Positions 21,311 through 34,269 of a stretch of 64,000 bases of DNA are shown piece after piece; the first letter of the stretch is position 1; each line of letters starts with the position of its first letter. This DNA is from Stratiolaelaps scimitus (Eukaryota; Arthropoda; Arachnida; Mesostigmata; Laelapidae): assembly GCA_019614645.1 (NCBI GenBank), contig JABWDB010000011.1:4203501-4267500 (forward strand), given 5' to 3'. Made by a program: the position numbers and the translations under genes. Under the pieces are notes generated by a model, which ran no database searches, was not told the DNA's origin, and worked only from the letters and a program-made list of their open reading frames with translations.

Positions 21311-23776
21311 CGTAAATAATTATGAACGGACGAGGTGCTTTCAAAAATACTTCAGGGCGACCCCCTCGAGAATATCGTTCTTGGGGTCAAACCGAAAGCA
21401 CTGAATTTTGTTTATCTCAGATAGATGTATTGGGTTGGATTACTTCACACAATAAACACGATACTTATTCAAAATCCTTTCGAGCAGCTTACCTTCGGGG
21501 AAAAAAACTGCCTGCTCTATCAGTAACTCGGAGCGTTCGCTTTCGACTAGGGCGTCGAAAAACCCCCGGAGTGGAAAACCCCCGGAGAAGTTTTCCATCA
21601 ACCGATTTATGAGCAGGGGTTTAGAAATTGTTCTCGAATTTATCGCAATTATACTGAGTCTTTAATTTATCGCAAATACTGAATCTTTAAATCCAACTGT
21701 TAGTTGATGTCAGCCCCTACTTGTTCATGTAGATAAAAAAAAAGAAATAAACAAAAATGACCATGTACTGACCGGGCGTGAAAAGTAGAAGCAGGAAGAG
21801 GAGGGGGACATCGCAGCCCTGCTGCTCAGATCGAAAAGAAGAAATCCACAAATCCAGCAACATCCCTCGTAAGTGGTCTTTGAAGCTCTGCCGGAAGGCA
21901 AATCCCTGAGAGCCATTAGCAGATAGCTGACGTTCAGCCCGAAAAATCGAGCTTCCATTAGAAATCGAACAGGTTCGTGGGTGGATGCCCATAGTGGATA
22001 CGCTCGTCAAGCTAAAAGGCAACCCCCTTTACCGCTCCGTGTGCAATAAGCAGTGATATCCGAACATAGCCACCGTGTCAATGTTTGCTTCGGAGGTGCG
22101 CCCATATACCTGCGCTGTCATCTTATCGAAGCTCGGCGACAAGTGACGCTTTCGATCAATACGCTACAGTACACGTAGTGGTTCTTTGATAGACCTGAAC
22201 GATTACAGTAATGTTCACCTTCTTGTTCACGAGAACAGAACGAGGTCACCGATGAAATTGTTCGCCTGCATCCACTGAGTGACCCCGGGAGGATATTGTG
22301 GCCCGACATGAAGCTACATTATAATGATCAATAACATGCATTAACAAGACTCGGGTGCAGCGAGCGCAAGATCGTATAGATGAACTTCAACGATGTTGAA
22401 TTTTTTGTTTATTGTAAACTGTGCCGTAGATGGCTGTAAGGTCGCGATATGCTTAAGCGACATATGATATACATGGTATTTAATTGAATGGCCGAACAGC
22501 CATGCTGAAGCTGCCGTGGCCAAACAGGGATCGACGACTTTGGAGTGTGAGCCTTTATGCGAACAACATTACCTGTGAAAATGCTAGATGTCGTGTTCGA
22601 CGATGCTGGCAATATGATACATAGTATAGATGATTCCGACGTCAGCTAAGTAATTAGATGTATGCGCTAATTAGGTAGAACGGCGCAAATAAAATCTACA
22701 TAGCCAAGGATATAGGGTTCGGTCATGGTTCGTTGCGTAATTTCGAAAATCAACTCCGTGCGATAGTCATAACATACCAATGATTCGTCCTCGATTTACC
22801 TGGCCCGGTACAATGAGCCGGCTAAATTAGGATGTCATTCAAATGTGATGTTCTTTCTTGCAAGTTTGTTGCAAGAAACAACAACAATAACAACAATACT
22901 CTAGTGTCAGCCCGTCCCAGTCAACCGGTAGAGTATTTTATTCCCTCTCTTATTCTCTCTCCTCAAATCATCCCTACACAAAATATTCTACACGAACAGA
23001 TGGAACTTGCCGCCAAGTCACTTTATATAAATCAATGCAGCTCGACAGGGGTCGAGTATATAACAACAGATACTTTGTCGTAAATGCCGATTGGACAAAC
23101 CCATCTCCAGCCGTCTCTGTCTGTCTCTCTCTCTCTCTCTCGTCGCTTTTCCGTCAACATTCAATTTGCTACAAAATACAACGCGACGCCTGTTCCGTTG
23201 CTCCACAAACTACCACAAGCAGGAAGGGAGGGGTATGGATATGGTGGTCGTGAGAAGATCACACAAATCACCCGACTCCTTTTTGTGTTCTCCTTCTTCG
23301 CGGTCGAGAGCGTATTCGCTGTAGTAACGCTTCTCGCAAGCTTCCTACATAGCCACTGTGCGCGTGTCTCATGTGGGCGCGTCACGAGACCCGCGTACAC
23401 TCACATATTGGGGTATATCGAGCAGAGTTTGTCATCGCTATCTCCCACCGTACAATGCGCAGACGTCCGGCTTGCACTGGCACTGAACACCGACCAAAGT
23501 CACCCGAGATGGTTCCCGTGACTACCCGTGATCGGGTCACTTCCCCTTACGATTGACATTCTCCTTCGCTAGATATCTGGTATACACAAAACGTATTTGG
23601 ATTATTTTGAAAGGAAATACTTGAATAGCACAATACGCGCATCGACACAGCATTCACCGTGTGGCTGGCATCGGAATTGCGCGAGGGTTCGTGTCGTATT
23701 TCTGAGTACTATTTACTTGTTCCACAAAGCGCCTCAGTAAGTTAGCCGTTGGCAGTGAATCGAATTACTGAAACAT
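21311..23776. other. Low-repeat intergenic stretch
   Basis: No convincing gene. It holds a small direct repeat (AAAACCCCCGGAG twice, 21560-21590), a second imperfect repeat at 21637-21690, and a (CT)n run at 23120-23139. Open frames on both strands are short and unlike proteins. Confidence 0.5.
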
Positions 23777-23782
23777 TTTAAT
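23777..23782 (-). terminator. Possible polyadenylation signal of the coiled-coil gene
   Basis: ATTAAA on the minus strand, about 150 bases after the stop codon at 23933-23935. It is a short motif, so weak evidence by itself. Confidence 0.3.
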
Positions 23783-23932
23783 ATCAGCGATTTACGGACG
23801 GAGGCATGCGGATTACGAAGGCAATTGAAGGCATCCCCGGCCGAATGCGAACGACACCAGCAGGGAACGTAACAAGGTGAAGGTTGAGCTGCAACCTTGC
23901 CGAGTAGGGGCAGCCTCATCCCATTGTAGAAA

Positions 23933-26900
23933 CTACGACATGAACCCGTGTCTTGCCACAAGTCGTTCAATAACCTTATCAGCGACCCCCTCCAGCGCGG
24001 CACGAACGTCAGATTCTCGCCGTTTCCGAGTTACCACTTCATCCTCGAGTTTGTCGATGGTCTCTACGAGGTATCGACGCTCGGCGACATATCTCTGGCC
24101 TTGTTCCTGTATGAAGTGTGAAAGAATTAAATGCCGTTATTAATTCTTGCCTAGGTAGATAGCGGGAACTCCATCCACAAGCAGAAAAATGAACTGAAAA
24201 TCGTGTGTACCGCCGATTATTATAGAATAAGAGGTCAACCTCAGTCCTGATTTGCCGAGTAAGTTGTGACAGATGTTTCCGGGTGAAAGTATTTTCACCT
24301 TTTATATTGTTTATCGCCAGGTCCTTCGCGGTACAATTAAGGACAACATATGAACATGGACATGGAAAGATGTCCTCAAAGGTAATTAGCCAACGAAGTC
24401 AAACAAACAAACCTTTATGGAAACGAATTGATCGCGGACTTTTGCTATAGCAATCACTTTCTCCCTGAGCTGTCCACGCAATTTCACAATTTCCCTCTCA
24501 GCGTCTCTAAGGCGCTTTCGGCAATCGTCAAGTTCGGCAGCGAGCTTCGAGCAGGTGTCCTGCATAACGGCGTCTCCAGACCCTCCAGGAAGTTCCTGGT
24601 CCTGAGGACTCAGGGCATCCAAGGCCGCTTCCAGCTGTCTGCAACGTTCCTGCACTGTGCTCAGGCTCAGAGCTAATGTATCGAGCTTCGTTTGTAATCT
24701 CCGGTTTTCCTGCAAAGCGGTATTGATGAAGGTATTATTTTAGGCCGTAATGAGGCATTAATTAAAAAAACTTCCCTATAATAACAATAGAAGCGAGACG
24801 CAGCGTGAAGCCAATTTGCGGGTATGCACAAAATTTCATACTAATTTTCGACGTCGCTAACATTTTAACCTCGTAATGAATACCTTTGCCATGTAGTTAG
24901 TTACAGGAGAGCCAAACTTGAGCTTCTTTAATACAATGCTATATGCTGTGCTTAACTGGTGGCACGTTAATCGATGCTGACGTCGTCTGAGGCCAAGCCG
25001 ATAATTACGTCGAGCACAGCGACATAAAATTCATTTAATGACAATTGCCTCGCATTGGTCTAATCGACAAGAAGTAGACTGACAATTTTGTGGATTGTCA
25101 ATGCATTTACATAGCTAACAGGCTAATGAGAGTCACGTACGCCTTCGAGTTTTTGGTGCGCCTCAGTCAAGGTCTGTTTCTCGGTCTCCGCCTTGACCAC
25201 GAACATTCTGGCTTTACTCAGGGCGGTCTGCAGAGCTGCAATCTTCTTCTGCATTTCCACGACCTCGCCAATGCGAGCTTCACCTTCGAGGCGCATATCT
25301 TCGATTTGTGAGTTCAACCTATGAAATTCATAACAGCAACAAGAACAGGATCTCCTTGATCTTCTCGGTCCGTCAATGTTGCTCGCACATTGGCCTGAAA
25401 CCTTGTCAACGGGGATGTGCGCATGCATACAGCTGGCGTGGCCAGCATATTTTGTAAATGGCTCTTGTTTATGTGACCCAATTGTCTACGAGGAGCTTCT
25501 CTAGTGCAAGTTGCAAAAACTGTGTAACGACATGACTGTGTGGCGTCCCTCTCCCCGTCCATGTCAGTGCTTTTTGTTAATTTGCCCTACTCTAGTATTA
25601 ATTTTTTACTACCGTGCGATTTGGTCGTCTTTGTGCGTCAGCTGGTACCGCGCCTCGTCCAGATCGGCCTCTAACTGCTCAAGCTTATCACAGGCCTCCT
25701 TCTTCTGTTGACACGCTTCAAGGTGTTCCCTGCGGAGTTCGTCGATCTCCTCCGATAGAACAACCGCCCTAACAAAATGGTGAAAGGACATATAACCACT
25801 CGCCACAGATACAAATACTCGCAACAGGTTGAACGGGGCCGGCCAAGGATCTCGAATTCGATTGGGAACCGCTATGTCTAAGTCTTTGTCCTAATGTATA
25901 ATGTACGAGGTTTCATTTTATTGTATCCCTGCTCCTCACAACTATAATTATTATTATTATAGTAATTAATACTATACAACCCACTTCTCATGGAGTTCAT
26001 CGGCTCTACTTTGTGCGTTCATCCTCTCGGCGTCGAGAGTTCGCCGGAGTTCCTCGTCCTTCTCATGTTCCATCTTTGTCAATCGCTCCTGCAGCTGTCG
26101 AACGCATTCGGCTCGAAGCTTTCGGGCGATCGCCTCACTGGCCGCCCCTTTCTCCCGGGCCAACTGTGACTCCATGCGACGGACCTCTATTGTACAACAA
26201 CATGACAACAATGTAACCTTTAATCGTATTGGTGTTAATTCAATAATAATATGTCCGGATAGGCGATTATATAGGATAAGTCCGGATAGGCGATTATATA
26301 GGATAAGTCCGGATAGGCGATTATATAGGATAAGTCCGGATAGGCGATTCTTCATTGGGCGCCATAAGGCAAAGATGTTCACTAAGATTGACGCCCGCTG
26401 GCGATAGTCGGACAGTCGACTCGAGAATCGGGGCAAGAGAACGAACCTTCCTGAAGTCGAGCGGTGGCCACCGCATCCGCCTGCTCTCTAGCGGACTTCC
26501 GTTCGCTCTCCATCAACTCCTTGGTCATTTCCTCGGACCGACGCGCGGTCGCGGCGGCGTCCCGAGCCCGTTGACACTCGATCGCCAGCTGGCGAGTCTC
26601 GTTCACCAATTCTGCAATCAATGGACGAAATAAGTACAATGGATACTGCTTGTAAGATTGGTTTGCCTCCGTATTTGATGGACCAAAGTTCTCTACCACA
26701 ATCCCCCGTCGGGGTGCCAGTGCAGCCACGTTCAAAAGCGACTCGAACGTACTTCGTACCGTCGCTAGGACTTCGATAACGACAACGCATTTAAAGGGGG
26801 GTTGGCCGTCTTACGAAGCACTGCCGAAAGCAGCTGCGAGTTACGGTGGAAATTCAATGTTGGCTGCGAGTCAGCCTGCAAAATTGCTTAGATAACAACA

Positions 26901-28039
26901 ACACTACGGTCACTCGCATTGATATAATCTACATACGATTGCAACAGTCAATATTATTTCGGTTGCGACGACCGGTGCAGCCGTTTAGTGCACTCGCAAC
27001 CTGCAAACCCCTACCGCTTATATCGGCCTTGTGTTTCGCGTCCACATTTATTAGGTTGTTCAGCTCCAACTGCAGCTTGGATTTCTGCTCCTCGAGTGTT
27101 TGCACCTGAAGTTTCAGCTGCAGGTTGTGACTCTCGAGTTGCTCTGCGGCAGCCCGGGCCACATGGGCAGCCTTGAGATGACCCAGACGAGCCGTCTCGC
27201 TTTGACTTTCCGTGTCCGAATTGTTGTGCTCCAGTTTTTCCTGAATATGAACAAAGATGTCAGATGTGTGATCACGTACAGCCGATGCACACAACCAAGA
27301 TAAGGAAGGACACAACGAAATCTTATATTTGATTTAATACAATATCCTGCAATTCCATACACTACGCTCACTCATTCATCAGAGGATCATTTCCACAGCA
27401 CGAATTTTTTCAATCTCCTCAATCTGTTCTCGTACGGCCCACTAATTAGTGTCGTCAGCCGCCATCAATCTGAACGTTTCTACAACAGTACAATACGCAT
27501 TTCGGTACATTAACGGAATTGCAGTCCTCGCAGCGCCGAAGTTCACCTGATAGAACGAAGTGGTTAAGAGGGGGGTGTCGCCGCATCGTCATTCGCCTCT
27601 TACACAGTGATTATTATAGTTATATCTCAACACTGTTATTTACCATAAAATAAATTTGACATTATATCTAATTTACATGTTTTCTTTTTACTATATACTC
27701 GACAGATTTATCGACGTAGATGAGAGCGTATCGCTCGAGAAATTTTTCGAGGTCCAGGGTGGAATTGAACAATCGGATCTCAAGGTAAGATCAGCCAGCA
27801 GGACAAAGTCGTTCGTTTCTACCTTTAATAGGTGGTTCTCTTTCTCGAGTGTTGTGGCGCACACACGAAACTCATCACATTTCCGCTTAGCTTGCTCAAG
27901 CTCGAGAGCCTTCTGTGAGAGACCGTCTCGAAATGCGCGTAATCGCTCATAACAAGCATCCAGGAGCGAGCGATAAGTGTCCTGTGTTCGAAACAGAAGA
28001 CATACAAATTAAATGTACACACCGATATATTGTCATAGG

Positions 28040-28113
<74 letters not shown>

Positions 28114-31100
28114 TGTGGAATAACCCTTCATTGAATTTACGAAACAACAAAGGTATATATGTCTCTTCCCAGGGGTTGAACCTAAATCCTGCAGCTTTTT
28201 ACCCCCAACTATTTTTCGCCATCCAAGCAAGCATGTACACGGCTAACGTGTGTCGTAATATTTCTGAGAAAACATTCATATGCACCACTATGTGTCCCCG
28301 TCAATGTGTCACTATATCGATAACACCAGCAGGCCAGTAACGTACAATACATACGTCAGGCTTGTCGAGAATCGCCTCAACAGCGGGGATGTCAGCAAGC
28401 CGGCAGATCCTGGTGAGGGCGTCGCCGCATCCGTCCCATAGACTGTCCGAACGATCCCGTTCTCTCAGGAGCATGGATTGCTCGGTGACCTTCAGCTGCA
28501 GCTCTAATTCCTTCTGACGAAGGTCCTCAACTGTTGCCGTCAGCGACTGAAGCTCGCCTTCAAGTTGGCACTTCTCCTCTCGAATCTGTTGTTGTGTTTC
28601 AGCAATAATCATCAGGAATCAATCAAAGAGACGTGTTAATCTTTGTTTTCTCTTCGGGACGAGCCAATATTCAATGTTAGAATCGTGCTTTGAAACTGAA
28701 ATAAGCATATGTAAATGTATGTAAACAAACGTTTACTCAATTATGTAAATCAATTTCCTATTTCACACAATGCGTATAGGTATTTATATATGCGGCATGG
28801 CCACGCATGCAAGCCCTAGGTGCGACCCCTAGTTATTAGACTACACAACAGTACGGTTGATAATTGCTACGATGTTGAAGGCTACGCGGCGCCCTACGCG
28901 AAATGGAACGCGGCTAATCACAGCAGGGCGGCTAGGCTCCTAACGACAGCGCTTAACAAAAAAAAGAAATATAAACACGAACCTCTTGCGTTGCACATAT
29001 GTGACCCCGTGCCAACAGAGCCTCGTCTTTATATCTGTTGAGCTGTTGTAGGATATCTGCCTTTTCATGCTTGTGACTAGTGTTGAGCTTCTCTGTAAAG
29101 ATCGACCAACATTCCCCATAAAAGATATTTGACATAGGTGTACGCAGTTAAGCAAAAAACCACAGCATAAAACCACCTTAAAAACGCTTCATTATCATCA
29201 AAACTCAAGCAACAAGCTACTCACAGCCGCAGTGCGTGCGTGAAGCAAAATCAATTACGGTCTCTAGCTATGATCATCTTCGTTTACAATACAATTATTA
29301 TTACTGTTATACATAACGTAACTCGACATAACAAATGAAGGCTAAATCAAGCAACGTCTCAAGAAGCTTTGTCCCTCGTTAACTCAGCTCTGACCATCGT
29401 TCAGCTCGCTGCTCTCGAACATACCGACCTATGATCGCCTCATATTGGTCCTTTACGCGATGAACCGTTTGCGAGTCGGAGAGTTCCCCGTTCTCTTGTT
29501 CGAGCAGGCTAACACGAGTCTGAAATGAAATGGAGGACATCAGCAGCGAAGGACATTACGATTCGATGGATGTGGGTTATACTATCGTCGGTCCTACGGC
29601 TAACGTTAAAACGCGCTTTTTCAGCAGCTGAAATTGGTCTCAGATCTGTGCATAATAGAGAATGGCGGGTGACAACCCCATATGCACCGCTGACGTCCGT
29701 CGGATTGTGCATCTTCGGCGTTCCGGACATCCGGGACGAATTCGCCGACCACATTAGCGGGCAACCCGTAGAGGAAAATGGCACAACGCGCAACGCAAAC
29801 CAAGAAATAATGTGGTGTAAACGGTTCTCACGACCAAGTCAGACGATTCGATGATAATAACTATAGTATGTTCCATCAACGATAGTTAGCGTTTGAGACA
29901 GGGTAGTTGACAGCAGGTCTAGTAGGACATTCGCACGATTTCTAGCGCAAAGATCCTCAAAAGGCCCTCCTCATCGTCTTCCTGCCGCAGCTCGAACGCA
30001 CCTGTACTTTTTGTAGTTCGTCTTCGAGCGCCGACTTGTCTCTGCTCAGCTGCTCGAGATCCCTTCGAAGAGCACCGAGCTCCGTGGCAAGGCGAACATT
30101 CTCTCGTCGCGACTCGTCCAATTCCTTCTGACACTGGCTGTACGCTTCGTCCCGCTGATTGCCTGTATATGTCCAACCGATATTTGCGTATACAGTTAAC
30201 AAAAAAATCAGCGCACAACAATACAAGGACTTCACCAAAGACCACGACTTTGGTATACCTCATTGCACAGAATGACTCCGATAGGCGAAAAACGCCTGGG
30301 GAAATCTATCCTCACAAACCGCCATCCAAAGCAACCCGTCGTTGGCACAACTTTCGAGTGCGATATATATAGCAGCAATATAGAAAAGTCTCATTAGGCC
30401 CGTGCTATTTCATTGGACAAGTGTATATATATATATATATATATATATGCATATATATTGATGTTCATTTTATGCATTCTATGCACACAGGGCGCGTGTC
30501 AACCACGCGTTCGAAATCCGTCGCGATGAAGAAGGCCTACCCTCGAAGTGTGACACGGGTGGCTTATAGTACGAGCTGGTGTCACTGCTGGCCGACTGCT
30601 CGAGCAGATCGTCAAAAGCATGATGCGCTTCCTGCTCGAGTTCGCGTTCCTTCTGACGGACGTCTTCGAGAGCTCGGGCCTCATCCTGTTCCCGTATAGC
30701 GTCAAAGTGAGCTGACCCAAGGTGTTCGTTCTCGAGGCTGTGCCAGTCAACAGAGCAGAGAAGATTTCCGAGAAACGAATGAAAATAGGGACAGAGAGAA
30801 AGAAAGAGACAATGATTCACAACGTGGCTACGTAATTATATATAATACGCTAATAATAAGAACAGGCGACGTGATATCCCTGAAATGATGAAACACGTAC
30901 TTCAAATGACAAGAACGTTATTATTATTATTTCTATTATTATAATCATGCTTAATATTGTTTCCAAGTAGGAGTCGTTCTGCAATGTGCCACACGGAATT
31001 TCATCTGAAGAGTCCTTCAACAGGAGGAACAACCTGATTATGCGGTGCCATTAACGTGAACCTAGCAATGACGTAATCGTGTCATTGACAGGCGTGTTTG

Positions 31101-32590
31101 CATTGCATACAGACCTTCAAGGTAGGCTCCAGGATACGCGAAATTTAAATACAACACATTTGTATACAATATCCAAATATACGTCACATCTGAGGGAGAG
31201 GGGGAATCCACATGATCTCTGTTCAGTTCAGCTAACATGAACAGGGTCGGTGTTATATCAATGCAAACCAGCACATTTCGTATGTGTCACCAACGAGTGC
31301 AAGGCACTGCTGGCTGATATTCGTAGAGGTAGTCGGCCACTTTGATTGGTCACTTAACATGCGCTACGGCGATCTATTGTCAAATCGGGCCCAATCGGTT
31401 ATACATATATTCAGTAAAATCACGGGACTTTTCTGGACTGTACTCGAAAAGGACGATACCCCCAAGATCGGACAAAGGCCACGACAGACGTTGCACGTAG
31501 AGATATTATGAAATCAGATCAGTGGCAGAATGTTTGGTACGCGGCACGAAGACCGAGCACAGTGTAACGCGCGAAGAACGTCATCGCCCCTGAAACTTAA
31601 TTAATAGCCCTGAACAAGTCTGGTAACAACAGAACCACCCAGTTCAATGATCGGGAGTGTCTGACTTGGAGATATATACAACAGAGATGTATTGATTTAT
31701 ATTGCCAATATTGTCCATTTTAATTACGTTAGCAGGCACAGTTCTTCTTCAGTCTCTCCTCAAATATGGAACGGAAAGCAATTGATCTAAGTCGCGATCT
31801 CTTAAAGAAAAAAATATATTCTTTTTAAATTATTTGAAGGCAAACTATGTCCACATACGTTACCCTAATAAAACACCTAAGAACAAAAACCGTTCTTAAT
31901 AAATACGTGTATTTTTGTTAAACGAGGACGACATTCTACAGTGCCTCATACTGTGGGGTATCACTTCCTCTTATACTGTATTCTCAACGTTTCAGTACGA
32001 AGATCGCTCATCGCGGCATTGGCGTCCGCTCGCGCCATTGAGTGCTGCACATTAAACGGTACTTTCATGTAGTATTCTCTCAAAGACAGTTAGCTCACTT
32101 GTGTACAAGGGACACGTTCACTCCAAGAGGTTCACTTCAATGTTTCTGCTTGTGGCGATCGAACCATTAAATGAACACTGCGAAGGAGATCATATGGGGA
32201 AACTATTTGCTAATGACAGTAGTCAACATTAGCCAACAGTTCGAATCAACCCGAAGCTTACCGAACGGACGTGGCCATGTTACGAGGCAAGTTTTAGCCG
32301 TCCAATTATCAGGGGCAAGTCATCTTGTGTGAGTAATTAAGAAACACAGCACAGGTCCCCACACGGGGACAGAACCGCAAAGCACAAATTCACCCGGTAC
32401 AAAACACACAATATATATATGTATTTACAGTCTCGACTTTCTTGCGCAGCGTCAAGCTCTCGGTGGAGCTCGATGCCGCTTCGGACAGTTCGAATGTCGA
32501 TCGCACGGGGAGGCCTTTAGCGCCAGAGAGCCGAACGCTCGTAAAGGAGAGAGGCCATATAACGGATTCGCCACCACCGCCACGACCTCC
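23933..32590 (-). CDS. Long coiled-coil protein, 15 exons assembled
   Basis: Exons on the minus strand, 5' to 3': 32429-32590, 31965-32044, 30541-30737, 30002-30162, 29429-29519, 28983-29092, 28355-28585, 27823-27981, 27015-27240, 26447-26611, 25985-26186, 25613-25768, 25141-25318, 24413-24709, 23933-24106. Each is bounded by AG and GT, all phases agree, and the total is 863 codons with a TAG stop after ARHGFMS. Nearly the whole product is charged, heptad-like coiled coil (for example ELRREHLEACQQKKEACDKL). One short less coiled stretch reads DALTRICRLADIPAVEAILD. Such proteins are usually structural (centrosome, cilium, Golgi or filament-binding), but I do not recognise the family. The N-terminus is incomplete. 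Confidence 0.8.
26253..26349. repeat. 27-bp minisatellite in an intron
   Basis: About 3.6 near-perfect copies of a 27-base unit starting GTCCGGATAGGCGATTATAT. It lies in the intron between exons 26447-26611 and 25985-26186. The unit is a multiple of three and open on the minus strand (RLSGLILYN repeated). Confidence 0.95.
27241..27822 (-). other. Intron of the coiled-coil gene
   Basis: 582 bases between two well-supported exons. No repeat or exon is seen. A run of short stops in all frames supports non-coding status. Confidence 0.6.
28043..28111. repeat. (TA)n microsatellite in an intron
   Basis: About 34 uninterrupted TA units, in the intron between exons 28355-28585 and 27823-27981. Confidence 0.98.
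30424..30461. repeat. (TA)n microsatellite in an intron
   Basis: An imperfect TA run interrupted by GC, within the intron 30163-30540 of the coiled-coil gene. Confidence 0.9.
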
Positions 32591-32686
32591 CTATAATGAA
32601 CAATAGGCTCACCTATGGCTACGCAGGTAATCCTTGTTCGAAATGAATACGAATTCAATTGGTATGGTCGCTTAGACGTTCGTTAC

Positions 32687-32857
32687 AGGTGTCCTCGAGG
32701 AAACGTCGCAATAAATTCGTATACTGCTCATGCGGAATCGGTGAGACGACCCCAGTGTTCTTTTTTTCGTGGTTTATCGGCCACTGCGCGCGACATTCAC
32801 GCTCGAACTCCGTTTCGTCGTTGTCATCTTGGTGTTCAAAGGCGGTATGAATACTCC
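32687..32857 (-). CDS. Possible upstream exon of the coiled-coil gene
   Basis: An open acidic frame (FEHQDDNDETEFERECRAQW through NLLRRFLEDT) lies between the acceptor TGGCGGCAG and the donor ACCT|GTAACG. It ends in phase 1. It joins in frame to the next exon only if that exon uses the weaker GAG acceptor at 32587 rather than TAG at 32591, leaving a 100-base intron. The reading looks protein-like and there is no in-frame ATG, so further 5' exons would be needed. Confidence 0.4.
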
Positions 32858-33760
32858 CTGCCGCCAACGACAGCAACAGGCCGCCGGAGATCGCGCGGGC
32901 GGCCGTCACCTTGCGGAGCCGGAATGAAGAGCGTTGCAAACAATAACTCCTCTGTACATGCTCGTCGTTCGCCTCGGCAAAAAGAGGCCAACGTTGCACT
33001 GAGTGCCATAAGGCTGTGGGGACATTTTAGTGGCTTGACATATCTGTGGTACTAGGTTCAATCCCCGGCCCGCCTCCGTCGTCACGTGTGGGGCCATTTA
33101 ATAACGTGATATCAGAGGAAAGTTTGCGTTTGTGGTCCAGCTGCTCCGCGACGTTGTTATCTCTACAACCGTCATCCGTGCGGTCATCTGTAGCCACCCC
33201 TCTGACACATTTCCACATATGTTGCGAAGCCCGTCGCTGTTGACAAAAGGGGTATCTTTTTGCGCACCTCGAAGGCAACCCCCTACATAGATGGGCCCCA
33301 TCGAGAGCGGACGTTGCTTGGTATGCATGAGGTGCATGCCACCACGACCTACGGACGTCTCCGAAGTGCTGAAGTGTCATCGTATACACCTCGCCCGGTT
33401 CAACCTCGACAATGTGTCATCTCTTGGCCCGTGCCGTGTCTGCGAAGCGGGCAGTGCCCGCGTCCATGCAAGAACCGTCCCGACAAGAACCAAATCGCGC
33501 ACCCCCGCTCGCGGTTTTAAGGGTCGATGTTTCTCGGTTCGCCGCTCCGAGGCAAAGTCCCTTCCCCGAACTCCTTCTCCGGCAGCGGCGCCGCAGCAGC
33601 AGCAGCTCCGGCGTGTTGCATTGATGGCCATTAAGGAGCTCCCGGTGACACTGATACCTTTGCGAATGTTTTGTTAGACGACGCGATCCCCGTTGATCAT
33701 CTGAAAAGTTCTGCTATGGCTTTATACAGCTGACTACCGATTGTCCCATATTGTCGGTCT
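32858..33760. other. Region between divergent genes, with a SINE-like B box
   Basis: At 33020-33075 a plus-strand tRNA-like piece includes TAGTGGCTTGAC and the B box GGTTCAATCCCCGG. A 129-codon plus-strand frame (33291-33677) has several Cys pairs early on but no splice or family support. The 5' ends of the coiled-coil gene and of the CDK2AP-type gene should both lie between here and 35.6 kb. Confidence 0.35.
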
Positions 33761-34269
33761 ATGGCAGCCGCTACGCTGAAGGCGCGGACAGCAGCAGGAG
33801 CAGCAGCCGCGACCAAAGTTGTAGCAGCAGCGGCGGCGGCGGCGGTAGCGGCTGGTGAACCCTGGCCGTCTGGGTGTGTTTGTATCTCATCCCGTCTACA
33901 ACGCGAAGACGATCGCTCAGCGGCGGGGAGCGCCTCTGCTAGCTGCTGTGTAGTTCGTTTGCTTCTGGCGTTGCTGCCCGTAAAGTTGGCTGAGGCTGAG
34001 GCTGGCGCGTGCTGTTGACAGTTTCGACGGACAAGTCCCGGGGGCAGGACGGCGGTGGACAATAGTAGACGATAATACACTGTATGTCGTAATTTTTGGT
34101 GCAAGTGAGTGAGTGGTTGTGTGTGCTGGCCTTTAGTTTTGAGTTGAATATGGCTAGATAGCGCGTTGCCTGGGCGGAGCTCGCTTTCAAGTGGAGGCGG
34201 CGTATCCCACGAACGGTGGTGATCGCTGGCTATCGCCGCAGGCATCGAGTAAACTATAGCATTGTACAT
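33761..34269. other. GC-rich GCN-repeat stretch open on both strands
   Basis: A minus-strand frame of 190 codons from ATG (33697-34269) and a plus-strand frame of 85 codons both carry Ala runs from the same GCN repeat (about 33780-33850). It might be a 5' exon of the coiled-coil gene or unspliced 5' sequence; it cannot be decided here. Confidence 0.3.

Noticed and set aside
27947..28150. Frames of alternating Ile-Tyr on both strands
   Set aside because: Translation of the (TA)n microsatellite in an intron.
25500..28600. Naming the coiled-coil gene as rootletin, SCLT1 or another centrosomal protein
   Set aside because: Heptad composition alone makes such proteins look alike; no diagnostic non-coiled motif was recognised.
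32591..32612. An intron between the donor CATAG|GTGAGC at 32613 and the acceptor TTCATTATAG at 32591
   Set aside because: It would be 22 bases long, too short for splicing.
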